Origin: Atherinomorus stipes
Taxonomy: Eukaryota > Chordata > Actinopteri > Atheriniformes > Atherinidae
DNA length: 64,000 bases
Assembly (NCBI GenBank): GCA_023101725.1
Contig: JALJCO010003012.1
Location: 1,233,001 to 1,297,000 of the forward strand
Direction of reading: 5' to 3'
Part shown: positions 50,213 to 62,804 of the stretch, in pieces
Layout: every line of letters starts with the position of its first letter
How positions within the stretch are numbered: the first letter of the stretch is position 1
Program-made: the position numbers and the translations under genes
Notes under the pieces: model-generated
What the model was told of the DNA's origin: nothing
Database searches by the model: none
Seen by the model: only the letters and a program-made list of their open reading frames with translations

Positions 50213-52119
50213 TAGCAACCTCTGTTGAAGATAACTATTTTCTGTTAACTTAGCATTGCCACTCAAAATGACCTTCTTTTGTTGACACAAATCCAAATTC
50301 AGCACTGAGTTCATCAGGATCTAGCTTTATGATCAGTTTATTCTTTACCGTTCTGGTCTGTGTATGTATAACTAGTGTTACCATGTTGTTGTTAATGTTA
50401 CTGTGTCATTTTGGTTCATTTAAACTCCTGTGGTTGATCAAAAAGAGAAACTCTCTTATCATTAATTTGATTTCACTTTATGACTGAATTATTCTCTTAC
50501 ACCAACAGTTTTCACCAGACTAAAATGCCTCTAGCTCTGCTTGGCTAATTAATTAGCATACGCAATAAAGAACACAAGGCTCATTAACATATTGCATTTG
50601 CACATTAAGCAGCTATTTTCCATTTCTCTGTCGTGGTTTCTCTCTCAGATTCAGTTTTGTTTGTGTTGTGGTTTCAGCCTACTTGTGCACAACTTCCCCA
50701 CAGACAGCAGATGAATATTGCAACTGCACGTTCAGGTGCCTGCATTTGTGTAAGGGATATATGTACAAAATGCGTATGCATTTGTTACTCTTATGGTTCT
50801 GAGATGAGACATGACAAATTGTGTCCTTTTACAACATTCAGTAACAAATATGTGGCCAGCATTTTTGTGCAGAAGAAAAAGAAAGAGAAAGAAAAAGATT
50901 GCTGATTTCATTTTCCAGTTGTAGCATGTCCTCTGGCACTCTAGCACCTTGCCGGATACTTAGATAATGTATACTTGTTTTTTTTTAGAATTGAAAAACC
51001 TTGATAATAACCTTTGCATGTGGCTGTCACTTAAGATTAGGTGCATGTTTCCACGGATTTGTAAACATAGTCTTGGTTATGTATATTCCATCATCTGCCT
51101 GAGTCCATAAAGGTCCACAGGGCCCATCTATGAGCAGCCCAAAATGTATGCTATACATGCACCTGGATATTTGTCTAACGCAGTACACAGTGGATGGAGA
51201 GCAGAGGTATGAGAACGACACGCGTTCTTGCTTCGAGAAGAGAGTCTGCAGTGAGTTTTGCCATTCACAATTCCTCATTAAAAAGGTAAACACAGATGGC
51301 ATCAAATTTCTGGTGAGAAACGACATTATGCTTTGCAAACCAGCTTGCTGACACATTACCGCCATTTACTCCACTTAGTTGTAAAACTGTACATCTATTA
51401 TTTCACATGCATGAAGAGCTGCAGGGCATCTGACACAGATTGTAGTATGAGCAGAAATTCGTCTGAATTTGCATAGTCCCAATTAGTTTGCCTCTATGAA
51501 TGCAGAACTACCAACTGGCCTTGAGAGAGCTCTTGGATAACGGATATTTTCAAAGATGGAGGATGAGTATGGAAGTGACAGCCCTAAGAAATGTGAACAC
51601 TTGAGCTGAAAAAAAGAAAAGAAATACTGCTCAGAGAAGGTACATGAGAGTTTTTGGCTGATTTGCATGAGTGTGTCAGAATTATAATGTCTGTAAATGT
51701 CCTTAAGTTTTACTGCTAGGCTAATCAGTGGTATCTAACAAAACCATTACAGGCTAACATTTCATCCCGTCTGATGTCACTGCTCACTAATGTGGTCACA
51801 CTTGTAAGCCTGCGGAGTTAAATACCAGCCTACCGAGTGAAGAGCCACAGAGCTTGATTAAGCAATTAATTATGTTATTTTCGCTGCACTTACCAAGGAA
51901 TTAGTATTTGTGTCAGTGACAAAGAGCAAGCAACTTTATTTTTCCAATTGTGCCTTAGAATATTTGGAAAATTCATAAAGTTGTTAGTTATTGTATGTTT
52001 TTTTAAAATAAATTTTATTATTCAATAATATACTGTATATTCTCTAAAGAAGACGACTGTTATTTCCTTAATCTCAAAGGAAATATAGGAAGGACTCTTC
52101 TCTCCATTTTCTGGGAAAA

Positions 52120-52122
52120 AAT

Positions 52123-52202
<80 letters not shown>
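52120..52202. repeat. TA then CA compound microsatellite
   Basis: About 31 ta units followed by about 10 ca units. Confidence 0.95.
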
Positions 52203-52591
52203 TTCTGGTAAAGCCCTGGAGACCTCAGGCCCTCATGTACAAAGGGTTCGTATGCACGAAAACGTGGCGTACGATCATTGTCACAGCAAAGTTGAGATGT
52301 ATCATGAATGGAATCAGCAAATGTGTGGTGCTTCACCTCAACTTCATGGCTGGCGTATGAACGTTTCTACAGCTGTGGAGCCTTTGGCGACACTTAGAGG
52401 TAATGCTGGAAGCTGTTATAAAAAATAAATATGAAAACAACCAGTCCCCAGACTGAGTGGTGTGGTCAGACACGTGAACAAACAACCTTCATGAACAATT
52501 AACACCTGTGTCTGCAACTACATGAGTGGATATATAAGTGCAAAGTGGTGCAAAAACTAGGCTCCTGTCAAGCACGGCTGCTTCAGCTGTA

Positions 52592-53208
52592 AGGGTGCAT
52601 TCAGAAAGCATAGTCCGGAAGACTTGGTCTGTTTGGGGACTTGGTTTGGCTGGGGGTGGGGGGGGTTTTACCATAGCCAAACGAGCCAAACCTTTTTGAA
52701 TAATGTTCCCAATCTCTACAGAGGTGGCGCTGCATTCAGATTCATCATAGAACAAGACATACAATGAACAAGAAGGTTCTCACAACCTCTGTTTCCTCCA
52801 CAAAACATTATTTTTGTGCGTACTTACGAGGAGCTGGGATATACTTTCATCAGACCGAATATAGATTGAAGCTTTTACTTGCTTGTAACTTCACGTCTGA
52901 CCACGAGCCATTTTTAAAAGTACTGCAGTCCCACACGTGTGTTTGTTGTCGAAGCGTTTACCCACAATGCCTGATATTTTACCCACAATACCATGCTAAA
53001 CCAAATGCAGGAAGCAGCAATTCTGTAGTCCACTTCTTGTATTTGGTTCATTTGAAATGGACCGAGACCCGCGTTTGTAGGTGGACTGAGTGCACTTGTT
53101 TGTTCCGGATCAGAGTTCGCTTGCACATTAACAACTCCCCCAAACAAAGCGGACTTTCAGGGCAAACAGACTCTGATTCGAATCAAAGAAGCTTTGTGAA
53201 TGTGCCCT
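52592..53208. mobile_element. MITE, AGGGTGCATTCAGAAAGC termini, copy 1 of tandem pair
   Basis: Left agggtgcattcagaaagc, right gctttgtgaatgtgccct. The interior is shared with copy 2 (tttggggacttggtt, agaaggttctcacaac, cacacgtgtgtttgttgtc, cagactctgattcgaatcaa). Confidence 0.8.
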
Positions 53209-53209
53209 G

Positions 53210-53784
53210 AGGGCGCATTCAGAAAGCATAGTCCGGGAGTCTCGGTCCGTTTGGGGACTTGGTTCGGCTGGGGGCGGGGGTGGTCTTCCGGACTGAGATT
53301 GCGTTCACGTTGCAATATTGCCAAACGGGCCAATAATCTCAGGTGGGGCTGCATTCGGATTCACTGTAGGCGAGGACAAGACGCACGAACAAGAAGGTTC
53401 TCACAACTTCTGTTCCCTACAAGGAGCTGGAATATGCTTTCATCAGATCAAAAATCGATTAAAGCTTTTACTTCCTTGTAACTCCACGTCCGATCACGAG
53501 CCATCTTTATAAGTACTGGAGTTCCACACGTGTGTTTGTTGTCATAGTTATTTACCCACATTGTCCAATGTTTGACCTACAATGCCAATGCAATTTGTAG
53601 TCCACTTCCTTTCTTTGGTTCACTTGAACCGGACCGAGACCTGCATTTGTACTGTAGGCGGACTGAGTCCGATTGTTTGTTTCGGATCAGAGTCCGTTTG
53701 CGCATTCACAACTCTCCTGAATGAAGCGGATTTCCGAGCAAACAGACTCTGATTCGAATCAAAAAAGCGTTGTGAATGTGCCCT
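53210..53784. mobile_element. MITE, AGGGTGCATTCAGAAAGC termini, copy 2 of tandem pair
   Basis: Begins agggcgcattcagaaagc one base after copy 1 ends, same orientation; ends gcgttgtgaatgtgccct. The two copies form a head-to-tail array. Confidence 0.8.
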
Positions 53785-54596
53785 AAGAAGACATTACACA
53801 TGATGCAAGAGTGTGAAAAGCACAGAGCTGAAGTCAGGCTTGGGGCGCAACACACCGATGCACCACCATGCGCTCCACCGAATAAATTTACTGATTCACC
53901 AACGTATTCATTAATCCACTGAACTTGTGAGGAGACATACTGTAAGATGATGCAGACGATCATTTATGCCAGCGCAGCATGGGTGCGGACTCGGCCGGTT
54001 TAGCGGGCAGGTTTGCAGCGCACTGGGATGGGTGGGTGGGTGGAGTTCTCGTCCCCGTCCTTGCGACAGGCACAGATTCATACATCTGAAACGTATGCTG
54101 GGTTTCAGAAGGCAATCCATGAAACTGTTTGTACATGAGGCCCCCAGCAGAGGAATGATTACAAAGGATCTAATCAATTCCATTTAAAAAAAACATACAC
54201 TAGTCAGCTGACACATTACCATGTAATCTTGTCACAATGCCATGTTTTGCTGAAAAGCTTGAGTGGATATTAGTAAAACTGAATTTCCAATAAATCTTTT
54301 CTAATTCACATATTTGTCTAGTCAAACGCATAAACGGGTGGGAAATTGTGACTGATAAGCAGTTTATCAAGACTTCGTGTTGACTCGTGGTCATGTAGCA
54401 CTTCCAGACTGCCACTTCTCTCTAATTAAACCCTGGTTCTATAAACACAGCATCATCTTACAAAACCACTGTTCAAGCGATTTAAAGACTATTACTGTGC
54501 AGTGAATCCAGCTCTAACACTGAGAGTGTTCCTTTTTCATTCTAAACTGTACACAACTCTGTGGCACTGAAGATACCTGGGTGAATAACTTTATTA

Positions 54597-54612
54597 CCCC
54601 CCCCCCCCCCCC
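54597..54612. repeat. Poly-C run, 16 bp
   Basis: Uninterrupted C homopolymer. Confidence 0.95.
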
Positions 54613-55139
54613 TCGTACATGTACAGTATACGACTGTAGGTTGCATATTTACCCATTCATCAAGTCATCATATAGTCTAAAAAAGTACATATCTTTAAAT
54701 GTAGTAACCTTTTTGGAATGATATCAAAGTGAGCTTGAACAAAAAAGGTGGAAAACCGATGATGCTTCTCTCATTGTGTCGCTGTCATTACTGATGCAGT
54801 AACAGTCCATAATCTGACTTAATCACTCTTCAAGGTACAATTATGATATTTACAGTACCATGTTTTATAGCATGCTTAACTTGATTAAACACATAAGAGA
54901 AAATGCCTCACAGAGCCAAAACATGAAAGGGCACAGCAATTAAATAAAACTGTTTTAATCAAAAGGTGACAAAAATAAAAGCAAATTTAAAATAACGGTT
55001 AATAGTAAAATACCATGTATTGTTGCATCAGAGAGCACAAAAAAAGCAATAAATTAAAAGCAAGCTGTCTCATGCTTGCCACACACGAGAGCTATCTGTT
55101 GAGCTAAAAGTCATTTGAGACCATTTGCTCAGCAGCTCA

Positions 55140-56390
55140 ACATGTGCGCCTAATTTTTGGTGAGTTTTCGCCCCATGAGGCCTTGAGGTGAAAATCAAAT
55201 ACGTTTGATATGTTTTGCCTCGCAAGGCAAAAAACTCGCCATGTCTGTGCTACCTGAGGTATGTGCTGAGGGCAAAAATTCAATTGACCCATCAAAACGC
55301 ATCCTGTAATGACTTCCAGATGGAAGTCCCCTGTCGTCACATAAGACTTGATTAATATTTTGCAATGTCCAAAAGTGCATGCGGAAGAGCCTTGTGGATC
55401 TTTTTTGCTAGAGAATGAATTGTGTTATCGTATTTCATTTCTTTAATTTATTTTTTTCTTATTATTAAGTCATTTGTGTGCAGCATTCTGGTCTAATTGC
55501 ACCAGTTGGTGGCGATAATGTACCTTCATTGAGTTTGCCAACCACCATTAAACTCAAAGAAAGAAGAAGAAGAAGAAGAAGAAGAAGAAGAAGAAGAAGA
55601 AAAATTAATGAAACTGAGATGGATATTTGGATGGATGCTTTTGAAGTCCAACTAACTGACCAGTGTGTGTAGTCAGGGTACAGTAGGCACTGCCTACCCA
55701 AAGTAGAGATGAATATACAAAATAATTAATTTTAATGATTAGTTTTTTAAATTTCTTTAACAGTTGTTATTTTTCATAAATAATTTTTTTTCATTATAAT
55801 TTCCAAAAGTTTTACCAGTCATTTTGAAAGTGATAGCATTTCGGGCTTTTCATTGCTCAATAAAATGACTAAAAACCGCACCCGCCTGGTCAGGCAGACA
55901 TGTAGCCCACCTTTGTAGTGCATTAAACAAGGATGGTGCTGTGTTTTCACGAGATGTCAAAGTAATTTGGAGAGTCTGGAGACTGTTATTAAATCATTGT
56001 TTCAATTTTTAACAGTGTCATGCAATCTTAATTTGTAAGATTAAGTGGGCACTCACCTGCCCACACATATACATGTCACTGGTGTTTTGGTCGCAGTTTG
56101 TGACAGCCTGCCTCCCTAACCCTAGAGCTCACAGCACGTGCCTGGAACTGGCATATAAACAGGTATTAGTATGACCACATTTCCACCAATTTGTCCTCTA
56201 AAATGTAGTCACTGACTACTTGTCGTAGGCTGCCGTCTTCAAATCATGTGATCAAAGGATGTGTTTTGACTGGTCACTTGAAGTTTTGCCCTCAGCTTGT
56301 AGCTCAAGTAGCACCCACATGCACAAACTGGAAGTTGGTTCCCATTTTGGTGCTATAAATTCTAGAAATCACAAGGTTGTCAGCACTCTG
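55140..56390. repeat. Inverted arms around a retroposon tail and GAA repeat
   Basis: The reverse complement of about 55197-55305 matches 56257-56340: caggatgcgttttgatgggt against aaggatgtgttttgactggt, then ttttgccctcagc, then gtagca..acatg. Between them lie a dispersed-repeat tail and a GAA microsatellite. Ends not resolved. Confidence 0.6.
55490..55604 (+). repeat. Dispersed-repeat tail ending in GAA microsatellite
   Basis: caccagttggtggcgataat, then gagtttgccaaccaccatta and aactcaaag lead straight into about 13 gaa units. In fish this tail often ends in such a tract (from memory), so the microsatellite probably grew from the element end. Confidence 0.65.
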
Positions 56391-56413
56391 GGAATGGAGA
56401 TATCATTAAAGGT

Positions 56414-56933
56414 ACAGTATGTAAGAATTACTGACATGTAGTGGTAAAGATGGGTATTTGAAATAACAGACGTTTTCTTTCAAATGACTTCATATTCCAA
56501 GCACTCTTGTGAATCTTGTGAATGTATGGTGGCCGTTAGTAGCCAAAATTCTCCCAGACATAAAGATGTTTTCACCTGCGTGTAGCTATGACTGGACTAT
56601 GAGTAACTATTTTTTTATGTCTTTTATGGCATTACTGATCCCAAACAGTATCTAACTCCCATTAAACAAAGCTTGTAAAACAGTTTTACAGTTCAGAGGT
56701 TCTTACTTGACATACATTGTTTTGTCAATTAAGGGACACCGTAGTAAAAATGGCAGAACAAATGTGGCAGCCTCCATATGTGGACCCGCCAGCAAGTAGA
56801 TATAAATGACTCATTCTAAGAAAATAAAAACATAACAGCTTTTCTAGTACAGTGACAACACATCAATATAAACACAGTTTTGAATTGTATATCACATTTT
56901 AACGCCACTGACCTTTGATTTTTTACATACTGT
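56414..56933. mobile_element. MITE, CAGTATGTAAG termini, copy 2
   Basis: Same ends and internal order as 29572-30061, same orientation, with scattered substitutions and small indels. Confidence 0.75.
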
Positions 56934-57774
56934 AACTATAAGATTACAAATATAAGATGGGGCTAAACTGTTAAGGTATTAGTAAGTAATAAGAAAAAAA
57001 AAACCTACCTTTAATGTTACAGGAAACTTGATGAGAGGTAACTTACATTTTCTGGAAAGTTATATCCACAAATATATGAGAAAAAGTTTACAAACACTTC
57101 ATGTGTCGGAGAGGCGCGGTTTGCGATTAGATATCTCACAATGTTGTTTTTTAACCAATTAGACGGTTTGAAAGATAGCCAGGTTATACATTTTTCATTT
57201 GGTATTGATTTTTCTTTCTGGGTGCAACAGTAAGTCAGGAAATGAACCCAGAGCCTCTGCACAAATTGAAATTTATATATTTTTTGCTATAGTTTTAGTT
57301 TTATAAGAGTTCTGCAAGATTTAACAAAAAATATCAGGAGTGACTCAGACAGATGGCTCTCAGACATTGTTGCAGAAGGAACAAATGACTACTGAGTGAC
57401 TTTGTCTCAAACAGCTGGTATGTGATGGCCCTTCACAAGTGTCTGACCATGTGTGTTTCTGTGTGTGTGTGAATAAGGGCACAGGCAGCAGAGGGTAATC
57501 ACCAGATGGCACCCACATGCTTAAAATCCTATTAATATCAGTAAAAAAAAAAAAAAAAAGAAAACTGTTCTTGACTGAACTCTGGTCTAAAACATTTAGA
57601 AACTTATTCCTCTGTTCCCTTGCATGTGGGTTTTTAGAAACAAACATAGTGACGGTTTTCATGAGTGTACGATTATCTATAGAAACAGACACAAAGTTCA
57701 AGCAGTATTTACAAGCCATGACAACAGGTAGTGATTTCTCTCTTGCATTACATGCACAGAACTTTAGTACATAA

Positions 57775-58090
57775 GTAAGTAAAATTGTATCTATAATTCT
57801 CCTTTCAATATGAAAATCACAAAGTGCTTCAAAGTAAACAGAAACAAACAAAAATAAGCAAAAGCAAGTTCAAAAAGATGTGTCTTTAGCTGCTTTTTAA
57901 AAGAGATGACTGAGATGCCACTGCTGCAAAGGCTCTGTCACCTTTGCTTTTCAAAAGTGATTACTTCACAACCAGCAGACCCTGATCTCATGATGTAAGA
58001 GACCTGTTGGGGGTAAAAGGCTGCAAAGGGTCTCTAATAGACTGGTGCTCCAACTGGAGCTGGACCCATCCACCATATCCAATATACGTA
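57775..58090. repeat. Degenerate fish repeat
   Basis: acaaagtgcttcaaagta, aagatgtgtctttagctgc, ctctgtcacctttgc and gatctcatgatgtaagagac occur in the order seen in a common fish interspersed repeat, from memory. Heavily decayed. Confidence 0.45.
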
Positions 58091-59139
58091 ATGCATAAAT
58101 TAAGACAAAAGCCAACAAGAAAAAGCATGCACACTTATGTTCACACAGCAGCATACACCCATGTTAATATTTCATTCCAAATATCAAACACTCCCACTTC
58201 CCAGCTGTTATTTCTGAGATTTTGTTTTCTGATCTGGCATGTGTGCACGACAAAATATAATATTAAGACACATCTTTGGTAAATACAAGCTCAAATACTC
58301 AGACACATGAGCACAAAAGCATGAAGAAAGAAACAGACACTCGCTCATACAATACACAGCCACACAAACACATACAGCAAACATAATGAGAGAGGTGAGA
58401 GGTCTGAAATTGAGCTGAGGTACACACGGACCTGAACATTGTGGTCTTGTGTCACTTTAACCCCCACAAAGGCAGTGAGATGGGAGAAGAAAAAAAAAGC
58501 TGGAGAACAGACAAAACACCTTCATCACTCTGTGTTAGACTCCTTCTCTGTGTTTACCACTTCTACATTCTCTCTCTTCTAATCTTTCCAAGTTCTCCTC
58601 CTCTACTCCCTGTCCGCCCTCTTCTTTCCCAGCTTCTACAATTTGATCTGTAACTTCAGAGTGCTGAACAGTGCAGTGACAGCATCATCTATCTTCCCCC
58701 GCATCTTTAGGTACCTACACACATGAACTATGCATCTATGGTTTTCTGAGTCACCAATATATAAACTTAACAATAAAGGATGAAATCTAAAGATGTCACA
58801 GGAAGCAGATGACAGCTTAGCCTTTAAAGTTGATGGTGATGATCTTTGTTGTTTTCCCAACAAACAAAAAAGAAACTAAAAGAACAAAGCAAGAACCGGT
58901 AAGAAGCTGATTCCTGTGTTAATAAAAAAAAAATCTTGGCACAATCATCTTGATTTTTTTTGAATGACAGCTGCTCAAACTCCAATAGTTATTGTGTCAT
59001 GCAGAAGTCAGTCTGACTTACTGTATATTGACTGCTGGTATAATTCTGCCAATAGGGGATGATCACACTTTGTGTTCCGGTTTCCGGAACTTGTCGAGTT
59101 TCAGCGTTTCCTCTTCTGGGCCAGTTCAACAATAGCTGT

Positions 59140-59646
59140 ATCCAATGTCACTGCTCTGTTCCACTTTGTAAATCGAATAAACAACGCCAACCCTACTTAA
59201 GTTTTCATGGATTCCTGATTGAAGTGATGTTAAGGAAGAAGTGGATCAAAGCGATTCGCCGGGGTGTGTGGTGGTAATCTATGGTGTTTGACCTGTTTTA
59301 ATGTTGAAAGGGGTGGGACATAAAATGTTCAGTTGAGTTGGTGTGGTTCCGGTTTAGGCGGTGGAGCAGAATAAAGAAAAAGACGTTTTCCCTCGCTAAC
59401 TGTGGCAGTGAATCCCTAACGCACAACACGAAAATAAAACAAGGTTGCACGTTTGTTTGTAGCCGGCACTTCAATGATGCAGACTACACAGCTGGCGTTA
59501 GCAGGCTAGCATTAGCCAGTTGGCGTTTGCTGATGTGTCTAACTTTGCATCTGAAAACACACAAGCATCTGAAAATCGGGTTTGTACCCTCCCGTTTCCA
59601 GTGGAACAACTGGGGACTGCAAAGAAAGGAGACGGCTTATAAAAGA
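59140..59646 (+). pseudogene. THAP zinc-finger domain, split in two
   Basis: The first half (59140-59262) reads QCHCSVPLCKSNKQRQPYL, SFHGF, then RKKWIKAIRRG, giving the C-x4-C pair, the conserved Phe and Trp and the basic helix of a THAP domain. The second half (about 59431-59640) reads KQGCTFVCSRHFNDADY, supplying the Cys-x2-His pair, and then GFVPSRFQW, which corresponds to the AVPTIF signature. About 170 bp with in-frame stops separate the halves, starting at a possible GTGTGT donor. THAP domains bind DNA and occur in P-element-type transposases and host regulators. A 1-kb foldback around it and a stop-containing extension argue for a captured or decayed transposon gene. Confidence 0.7.
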
Positions 59647-59816
59647 GCATCAGCTGACTTTGGCCATGATGTTCAGCCAGCATAAACCCATGTAGCAACT
59701 GAAGGAAGAAATCAAGGAGTTGACAAGAGAGCTGTCAGCTGAAAGTGTGTCAAGTGCATTTTGCAAGTGCATATCGGAGTGATTTGCTGGGATGAAGGGC
59801 CGAACTTTATAATAAA

Positions 59817-60033
59817 ACAAGGTAGCACGTTTATTTGAGGCCGGCACGTCAATAATGCAGACTATGCTATGCCATAGCTGGTGTTGGCAGGCTAGCGTTA
59901 GCCAGCTAGCGTTTGCTGACGTGCCTAACTCTGTGCATCTGAAAGCACACAAGCATCTGAAAATTGGGTCTGCACCCTCCCATTTCCAGTGGAACATCTG
60001 GGGACTGCCAAGAAAGGAGAACGCTTATAAAAG
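59817..60033 (+). pseudogene. Duplicate of the THAP second half
   Basis: A direct repeat of 59431-59646 with many substitutions: ggccggcacgtcaataatgc parallels gccggcacttcaatgatgca. The VCSRH motif is broken here (ttatttgaggccggcacg, a stop in place of Cys), so this copy cannot complete the zinc site. Confidence 0.65.
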
Positions 60034-61266
60034 TCTACGAACTTTATAATAAAACAAGGTAGCATCGCTTTGATCCACTTCTTCCTTAGCATCACTTCAG
60101 TCGGGAATCCATGAAAACTTAAGCAGGGTTGGCGTTGTTTATTCGATTTACAAAGTGGAACAGAGCAATGACATTGGATTCAGCTATTGTTGATTTGACC
60201 CGGAAGAGGAAATGCTCAAATTCGACAAGTTCCAGAAACTGGAACACAGAAGCGTGATAATAACTTGTTTAAGATGTGTTCTTATTCAGCATTTTAGGTT
60301 TCTTGTTGTATGGTAGAGTAGCTTCTTGTTACCAAAGTAATCTAAGAGAGAATGAAGAAACCCTTTGTATAACTTGATAAAAAAATGGTTTTGAAATGCT
60401 TTTGGAAAGCTGGGGAACCACTTGAAACAGCCCTGGGAAGTGAGTGGGCTGAAGTTTAATGTGCAGCCTGTTGGTGGCTGACTGAATACACGACTCAGAG
60501 AAAGACAGTCAAATGAATGTTTTCCTCAAACATCCCAACCCTTTGTGGGAATGGTGTGAGAATGTGTGGACATTCAGTAGATGAGCAAATGTTGTTGAGG
60601 GGATCAAGAACCAGAATGTGCTTTGTGTGCGACCATCATGATACAGACAGCTGACTTATCAATGATATTATGAGACAATTATGATGAATCACAGTAAAAT
60701 AAGTGCATTTTTGTGATGTGTGAAGGTTATAACTCAGCATCTTTACTCTTCTTCTAAATCATCAAAATATTTTTTTTTTCCAAATAAAGGATTAGTGAGT
60801 TGTGACACGTGAATGTTTGATTTCAGTAGATGCAAACTCTGCAACTTCAAAAGATGAATAAAGCATCTTTCATTATTAGTAATGTTGCTGATTATTAGGG
60901 GATCAGCAAACCCAAAACCACATTGCATAACTTAGAATAATCATCTGTGTGCAGAAAAAAAATGCTGAGTACTTTTGCTGCTCTCCTAAGCTCTGAGCAA
61001 ATTTTGAGACAACTTTCATGAGTTTAGTGTACTTGTGTGATGTTTGGAAGAACGTTAAGGGTAGCTGATTAACATGAATACAAAAAAGAGGCTAGCAAAT
61101 GCAAAACTGAAACAAAAAAAAAATCAAATGCAGTCATTTACAATGGATTATCAAATAACCACGTGGAAAATTTACGATTGTTAGGAGTGAATGCAAGTTT
61201 GTGTAAGTACTTTATGTAAAACTAAAAAAGTATAACTTTCTATTCTTTTTCTTTGCAGAATTTGCC

Positions 61267-61302
61267 AGTATTTGTTTGTTTGTTTGTTTGTTTGTTTGTT
61301 TT
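61267..61302. repeat. GTTT microsatellite
   Basis: About eight tandem tttg units. Confidence 0.9.
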
Positions 61303-61500
61303 GGCATCTATATGGAATGAAATAATATACTGAGAATGTAAACAAAATTATACTGGAATAATTCTGTGTCAAGGCAAGTTTAACAAAACCCATCATAATT
61401 TTTTAAGCCAAAAATAAATAAACACAGGACAACAGCATGTACTCAACTCGACGGTGTCATCACACTCATATTCGTTGAACAGAAAATTTCAAAATATTTA

Positions 61501-62804
61501 GGCCCTGATTAACAAAGATTTTAAAAAGAGAGCGCTAATTTGCTTGCAGCGCTGATATATTGCATACGCTGTCTCTTCAACATTTACAGGTGATCTACAA
61601 AGATTACACACGCAATCGGTAACAGGTGGAAACAGCTTTATTTAAATGAGCATTTAGCATGCGCTATTGCTTTGCCATGGAAAGTTCAGAAGAGCATGTG
61701 GTAAACACAAAATAAAATTCGACCAGATAGAGAGACATTAGTTCCAGAGATATAAGATGAGGCAAATAGAAAATAGAATATAAGAAAACAATGCAGCAGG
61801 TTTCCCTGTGGGTCGTAAGAAGAGGCCAGTTTATAAGGACATGGATAGGAGATGCTGTTAAAGATAGACTACCATTACGCACAGAGTTACGCACTCTTTG
61901 GCACAATGCCAGGTGCTGGACCTGCCTAACGCAAATTTTAGCGTCCACTTTCCATTGCATGGTTGATAAACCACATTGCGTGTGCAAAGCTGAGTTGTTT
62001 GCATAGTCTCCTCCCAATATTTTGCACGTTCTAGCAGAAACACCCATATTGCATATGCATCTACAGCAGACATGCAAAATGGATAGCAAGACTATTTTGC
62101 CCATGAACAGGCGCAAACCTCCTTTTGTCCTTCCACATCTGGTATAATACGTGTACAAAACTCAATTAGAGGCGGTGATCGACTTAAAAGACTCCTACAA
62201 AGAGTCATTTTTGATCTACACTTTAGTATTCGGGTTTAAATGGAGAACTTGACTTTTCCCCTTTTTTCTCTGGTAACCGGTAGATCAACAGGCTTTTGGA
62301 CTTGGAGTCTTCACTCTCGGGCAGCCTATATAGAATGTTATGTTTATATAGTAAGGTATCTAGGTTTTTTGGATGTATGTAGTGTTTTCATTTATCTAAT
62401 GTTTCTCTTGTCATTGGCAGCCAGGTACTGATCATGTGACCAATTACCTGCACAAACTGAGCAGCTGTCTCTGATTGTTTATTTAACACAGGAGCAACCA
62501 GACAAACATTTTGCCATTGCCCTGACGAAGGCCCTTCAGGCTGAAACACGTTGACATGACATGTTTTTAACCACATCAGCCATGTATCAATAAAGGCTTT
62601 GTAATAAGTTTCCTCCTGAGTGCCTCAGACCTGCTTTTCAATTCTTCACTTGGACCCTCACTGAAGAGCACCACAGGAAAATCTCCGTGCCTAGTTTTTT
62701 TGCCTCCTTTTGGCCTGTTTGTAAATCAGCTCTGGACGATTGTTGCGTGTGCAATGAAGATAGCGCTCGTTTTAGTACGTGCAAACCTTTTGTTAATCAG
62801 GGCC
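61501..62804. mobile_element. PIF/Harbinger-like element with TTA duplication
   Basis: Perfect 16-bp inverted ends ggccctgattaacaaa and tttgttaatcagggcc, flanked exactly by TTA on both sides (61498-61500 and 62805-62807). The 3-bp TWA target is typical of PIF/Harbinger. No transposase is recognisable; part of the interior (62430-62650) is retroposon-like. Confidence 0.8.
62430..62650 (+). repeat. Retroposon-like tail inside the Harbinger-like element
   Basis: ccctgacgaaggcccttcag, then gctgaaacacgttgac and tcaataaaggctttgtaata resemble the conserved 3-prime region of vertebrate dispersed retroposons (from memory). Confidence 0.45.

Larger units (their letters stand above)
52228..54142. mobile_element. 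Outer element with GGCCCTCATGTACAAA termini
   Basis: Left ggccctcatgtacaaag and right tttgtacatgaggccc are inverted; subterminal tgtatcatgaatg/cagattcatac words also oppose each other. It encloses the two-copy MITE array at 52592-53784. The start resembles that of the element at 61501 (ggccctgattaacaaa). Confidence 0.65.
59059..60261. mobile_element. Foldback element carrying THAP-domain pieces
   Basis: The left arm (59059 to about 59260) and right arm (about 60066 to 60261) are inverted copies about 190 bp long: cactttgtgttccgg against ctggaacacagaagcg, and caacgccaaccctacttaag against cttaagcagggttggcgttg. In between is a THAP-encoding segment whose second half is duplicated in direct orientation (59431-59646 and 59817-60033). 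Superfamily not assigned; no target duplication seen. Confidence 0.8.

Noticed and set aside
52764..53210. Open frame of 148 codons on the plus strand
   Set aside because: It is the interior of the first MITE copy; the homologous second copy has the frame disrupted, so it is not maintained as protein.
57360..57851. Open frame of 163 codons on the minus strand
   Set aside because: Includes a poly-Phe run from a poly-A tract and no recognisable domain; no splice or promoter context.
61664..62158. Open frame of 164 codons on the minus strand
   Set aside because: It lies entirely within the Harbinger-like element, matches no transposase motif I know and has a composition like translated non-coding DNA.
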